A stretch of 64,000 bases of DNA from Clonostachys chloroleuca (lineage: Eukaryota; Ascomycota; Sordariomycetes; Hypocreales; Bionectriaceae). The stretch lies in contig JBANAY010000003.1 in assembly GCA_037952775.1 (NCBI GenBank), positions 23,808,001 to 23,872,000 on the forward strand, read 5' to 3'. The notes under the pieces were generated by a model, which was not told the DNA's origin, searched no databases, and worked only from the letters and a program-made list of their open reading frames with translations. The translations under genes were made by a program, and so were the position numbers. Below, piece by piece: positions 62,101 through 64,000 of the stretch. Numbering within the stretch: the stretch's first letter is position 1; every line of letters starts with the position of its first letter.

Positions 62101-63239
62101 TATTTACCTTTACTCTAATAAGTAAGCGATTTCTAGTATCTAGGCTTAAAGGATCTATTAGAATAAAGGATTAATATTTAGAAATTAAAATTCTATATAA
62201 GATAACTTTTGTAAAATAAAGAATCTCTTAGCTATACCTCTAGCTAATATAAAGAAGATTACTATTCTAGTTATTAATATTATTAGCTAAGCTAAGTTAG
62301 AAAAGTAAGTAAAATGCTAGATCTTATAGGAAAATAAGTATTTATTTTACTATTATTATCTTACTAATATTAACTCTTTATTATACTAAGCTATCTTAAT
62401 TCTTATAATTCTAATTCTTACTCTCTTTTATTATCTAACCCTGATATTATATATAGTAATATCTAGTAGATATTAATTAAATTTAAATAGGAAACTAAAA
62501 TATACTAGTATAATATAGAGTAACTATTAATTAATTTATAGAGTAGGTATTAATTAACTTCATAATAATTAGAGATCTATTAAGTTTAAAATTTAGTAAA
62601 TATACTAACCTTAAGTATATAATATTAATTATATATTTATTTCCTCTTTATTTATAGTATTTATAGAACTATATTTTATTTTATTATAATTCTAAATTTA
62701 AATATTTACTAAATAATAGAGAAGATATATACTAACTAATAAATCAGAGTATAGTATAAGATATAGTAGCTATAATAGCTATATTAGCTATATCTATATT
62801 TATTTAACTAAATAAAGTAAGATAAAATACTAAAGAAGTATAAAGAGAGTATAAAGAAATAATAAATATTCTATTAGATATAAATATTTTAAGATTCTAT
62901 ATATAAGCTTTTTATTAATAGAATATTTTATTTATTAGATCTTTAGATTTTTAGCTACTATACTTATAAGATAATTATTATTAGCTATAGAATTAAATTA
63001 TATCTATAGATATTACTCTATAAGTTATTTAAAGCTCAGATTAAGCTAATGTAATAGTAGATAGCTATACTATAATAGAGAGAATAATAATAGCTAGATA
63101 TATTTAGAATATAGAGGAAAGTAATATATTACTTTACTAAAGCTTAAAGAATTCTAGCTTTAGTTCTATACTCTAGGGTATTTTATATAGGCCTAGGTTT
63201 TTAGATCCTAACCCTTAGATAGAGCTAGCTTAACTCTCA
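62101..63239. repeat. RIP-mutated AT-rich block
   Basis: Very AT-rich with CA and TG nearly absent. No LTR, transposase or other protein motif could be read. It separates the Zn2Cys6 gene from the broken NLR gene. Confidence 0.6.
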
Positions 63240-64000
63240 TCGACGTGGGTTAATCCATCCTACGGCTAAGCCTGAAAGGAGATCGGCCAAAAACTCCCCA
63301 CCTTCCAGTAAGAACGATTTGCCGTATGATCCTCACTTTTAGGAGAGTGCTGGAGTCTGGGATACATTTCCCTGCATAGTAATAAAAAGCGCCTATGGCT
63401 ATGCTGACAGTCATAAGACCAAGAAGTGGCAGCAGTATGCGGCTGCAACGGCTGTGGCTTATGTGAAAGCTTTCTTAGAGTTTTGGGAGCCTTCAGCTAA
63501 AGGCCAGGCTGTTAATAAGCCTACTGTGAAGTGTGTCTACTAAACTAGGGATGGAAATCTGTGAGCAAGGGTGGATGCGTGGACCTCACGTGATGACCCT
63601 CATCAGGGACGTTTCCTAGCTAGAGGGATAAGTATCTCAATAACTCTTATGTTGACCCCAAACGCGTGCCCCGTAGCTGGTGACCCTCTTCGTCACAAAA
63701 TCTATATACTATTTGCATTATAGTTCTTATGCCATATCCTAGCAATCCAGACTTCATTGGCCGCTCAGATATTCTATATCAGCTTAAGGATAAGTTAGGC
63801 TATATAGAGTAGTATACCGCAACCTTTTATTTACAAGCGTTGCTCTTAACTCTGGTGGTGTTGGGTAAGTGATCTGACTCTGTCTAGATTAAAGGAGGGG
63901 TTTTAACTCGAGCAGGAAAACACAGATTGCGCTGGCCTACATTTATTAGCTAATAACCCATATACCCGAATGCTATAGCCCCCGCTTAGGCTAGGACTAG
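63240..64000 (+). pseudogene. NLR-type gene remnant: nucleoside-phosphorylase-like domain then NB-ARC start (cut by window edge)
   Basis: At 63343-63543 the plus strand reads 'ESAGVWDTFPCIVIKSAYGY' then 'ADSHKTKKWQQYAAATAVAY'. This is the C-terminal signature of the PNP_UDP (purine nucleoside phosphorylase superfamily) domain found at the N-terminus of many fungal NLR/STAND proteins. At about 63730 'PYPSNPDFIGRSDILYQLKD' is the entry to NB-ARC. The P-loop 'GGVGKTQIALAY' follows, interrupted after 'GGVG' by a 51-nt intron (63865-63915, gtaagt..gcag). TAA after the first part, TAG codons and a frame change before the P-loop show the gene is broken. Such proteins act in non-self recognition and regulated cell death. 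The repeat domain would lie beyond 64000. Confidence 0.75.

Noticed and set aside
63266..63448. 60-codon minus-strand open frame
   Set aside because: It lies opposite the phosphorylase-like domain of the NLR remnant, whose plus-strand signature is specific.
1..64000. CRISPR arrays, tRNA or rRNA genes, bacterial operon signals
   Set aside because: No spaced direct-repeat array, no cloverleaf and no rRNA core sequence were recognised; the genes are spliced and eukaryotic.

Overview
The window looks like a filamentous ascomycete (Pezizomycotina) chromosome with two compartments. One is long, very AT-rich, transposon-derived sequence in which CA and TG dinucleotides are almost absent and TA is abundant. 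Former CAA/CAG/TGG codons there have become TAA/TAG stops, and Cys/His codons have become Tyr. This is the footprint of repeat-induced point mutation (RIP) with a CpA preference. The other compartment is ordinary intron-rich gene DNA, with short 49-82 nt GT..AG introns. The genus cannot be read from the sequence.

Layout. 1-10.6 kb: a PiggyBac-like transposase gene (minus strand) is split by a Ty3/gypsy element (A, 262-9181, minus). Element A itself carries a nearly unmutated solo LTR of another family (1632-2026). 10.8-12.05 kb: a decayed Gfo/Idh/MocA (dihydrodiol-dehydrogenase-like) gene, then about 1.6 kb of unique DNA with no gene I can support. 14.1-29.1 kb: a Ty1/copia element (plus) whose 5' LTR was split by a second gypsy element (B, 14208-21631, minus). 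The 3' copia LTR preserves the empty target site. 29.1-44.15 kb: deeply mutated repeats with fragments of unidentified minus-strand proteins and a foldback repeat family. 44156-51438: a third gypsy element (C, plus), less mutated, with flawless 5-bp target duplications. 51444-51966: the rest of the AT-rich block that C entered.

51.97-61.56 kb is the only intact gene island. It holds methylmalonate-semialdehyde dehydrogenase (minus), a phytanoyl-CoA-dioxygenase-family Fe(II)/2-oxoglutarate enzyme (plus, 8 exons), an anion:cation-symporter-type MFS transporter (minus, 6 exons) and a Zn2Cys6 transcription factor (plus, 8 exons). They form two divergent pairs, each sharing a promoter region of about 0.5 kb. 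An aldehyde dehydrogenase, an oxygenase, an importer and a regulator together suggest a small inducible catabolic cluster; its substrate is not readable from sequence. 62.1-63.2 kb is another RIP block. The right edge holds a broken NLR-type gene (nucleoside-phosphorylase-like domain, then the start of an NB-ARC domain).

The most unusual observation is architectural. All four LTR elements have, between the end of pol and the 3' LTR, a reading frame on the opposite strand. In element C it is hardly mutated and appears to contain introns. In element B it resembles a cysteine-rich coiled-coil protein.
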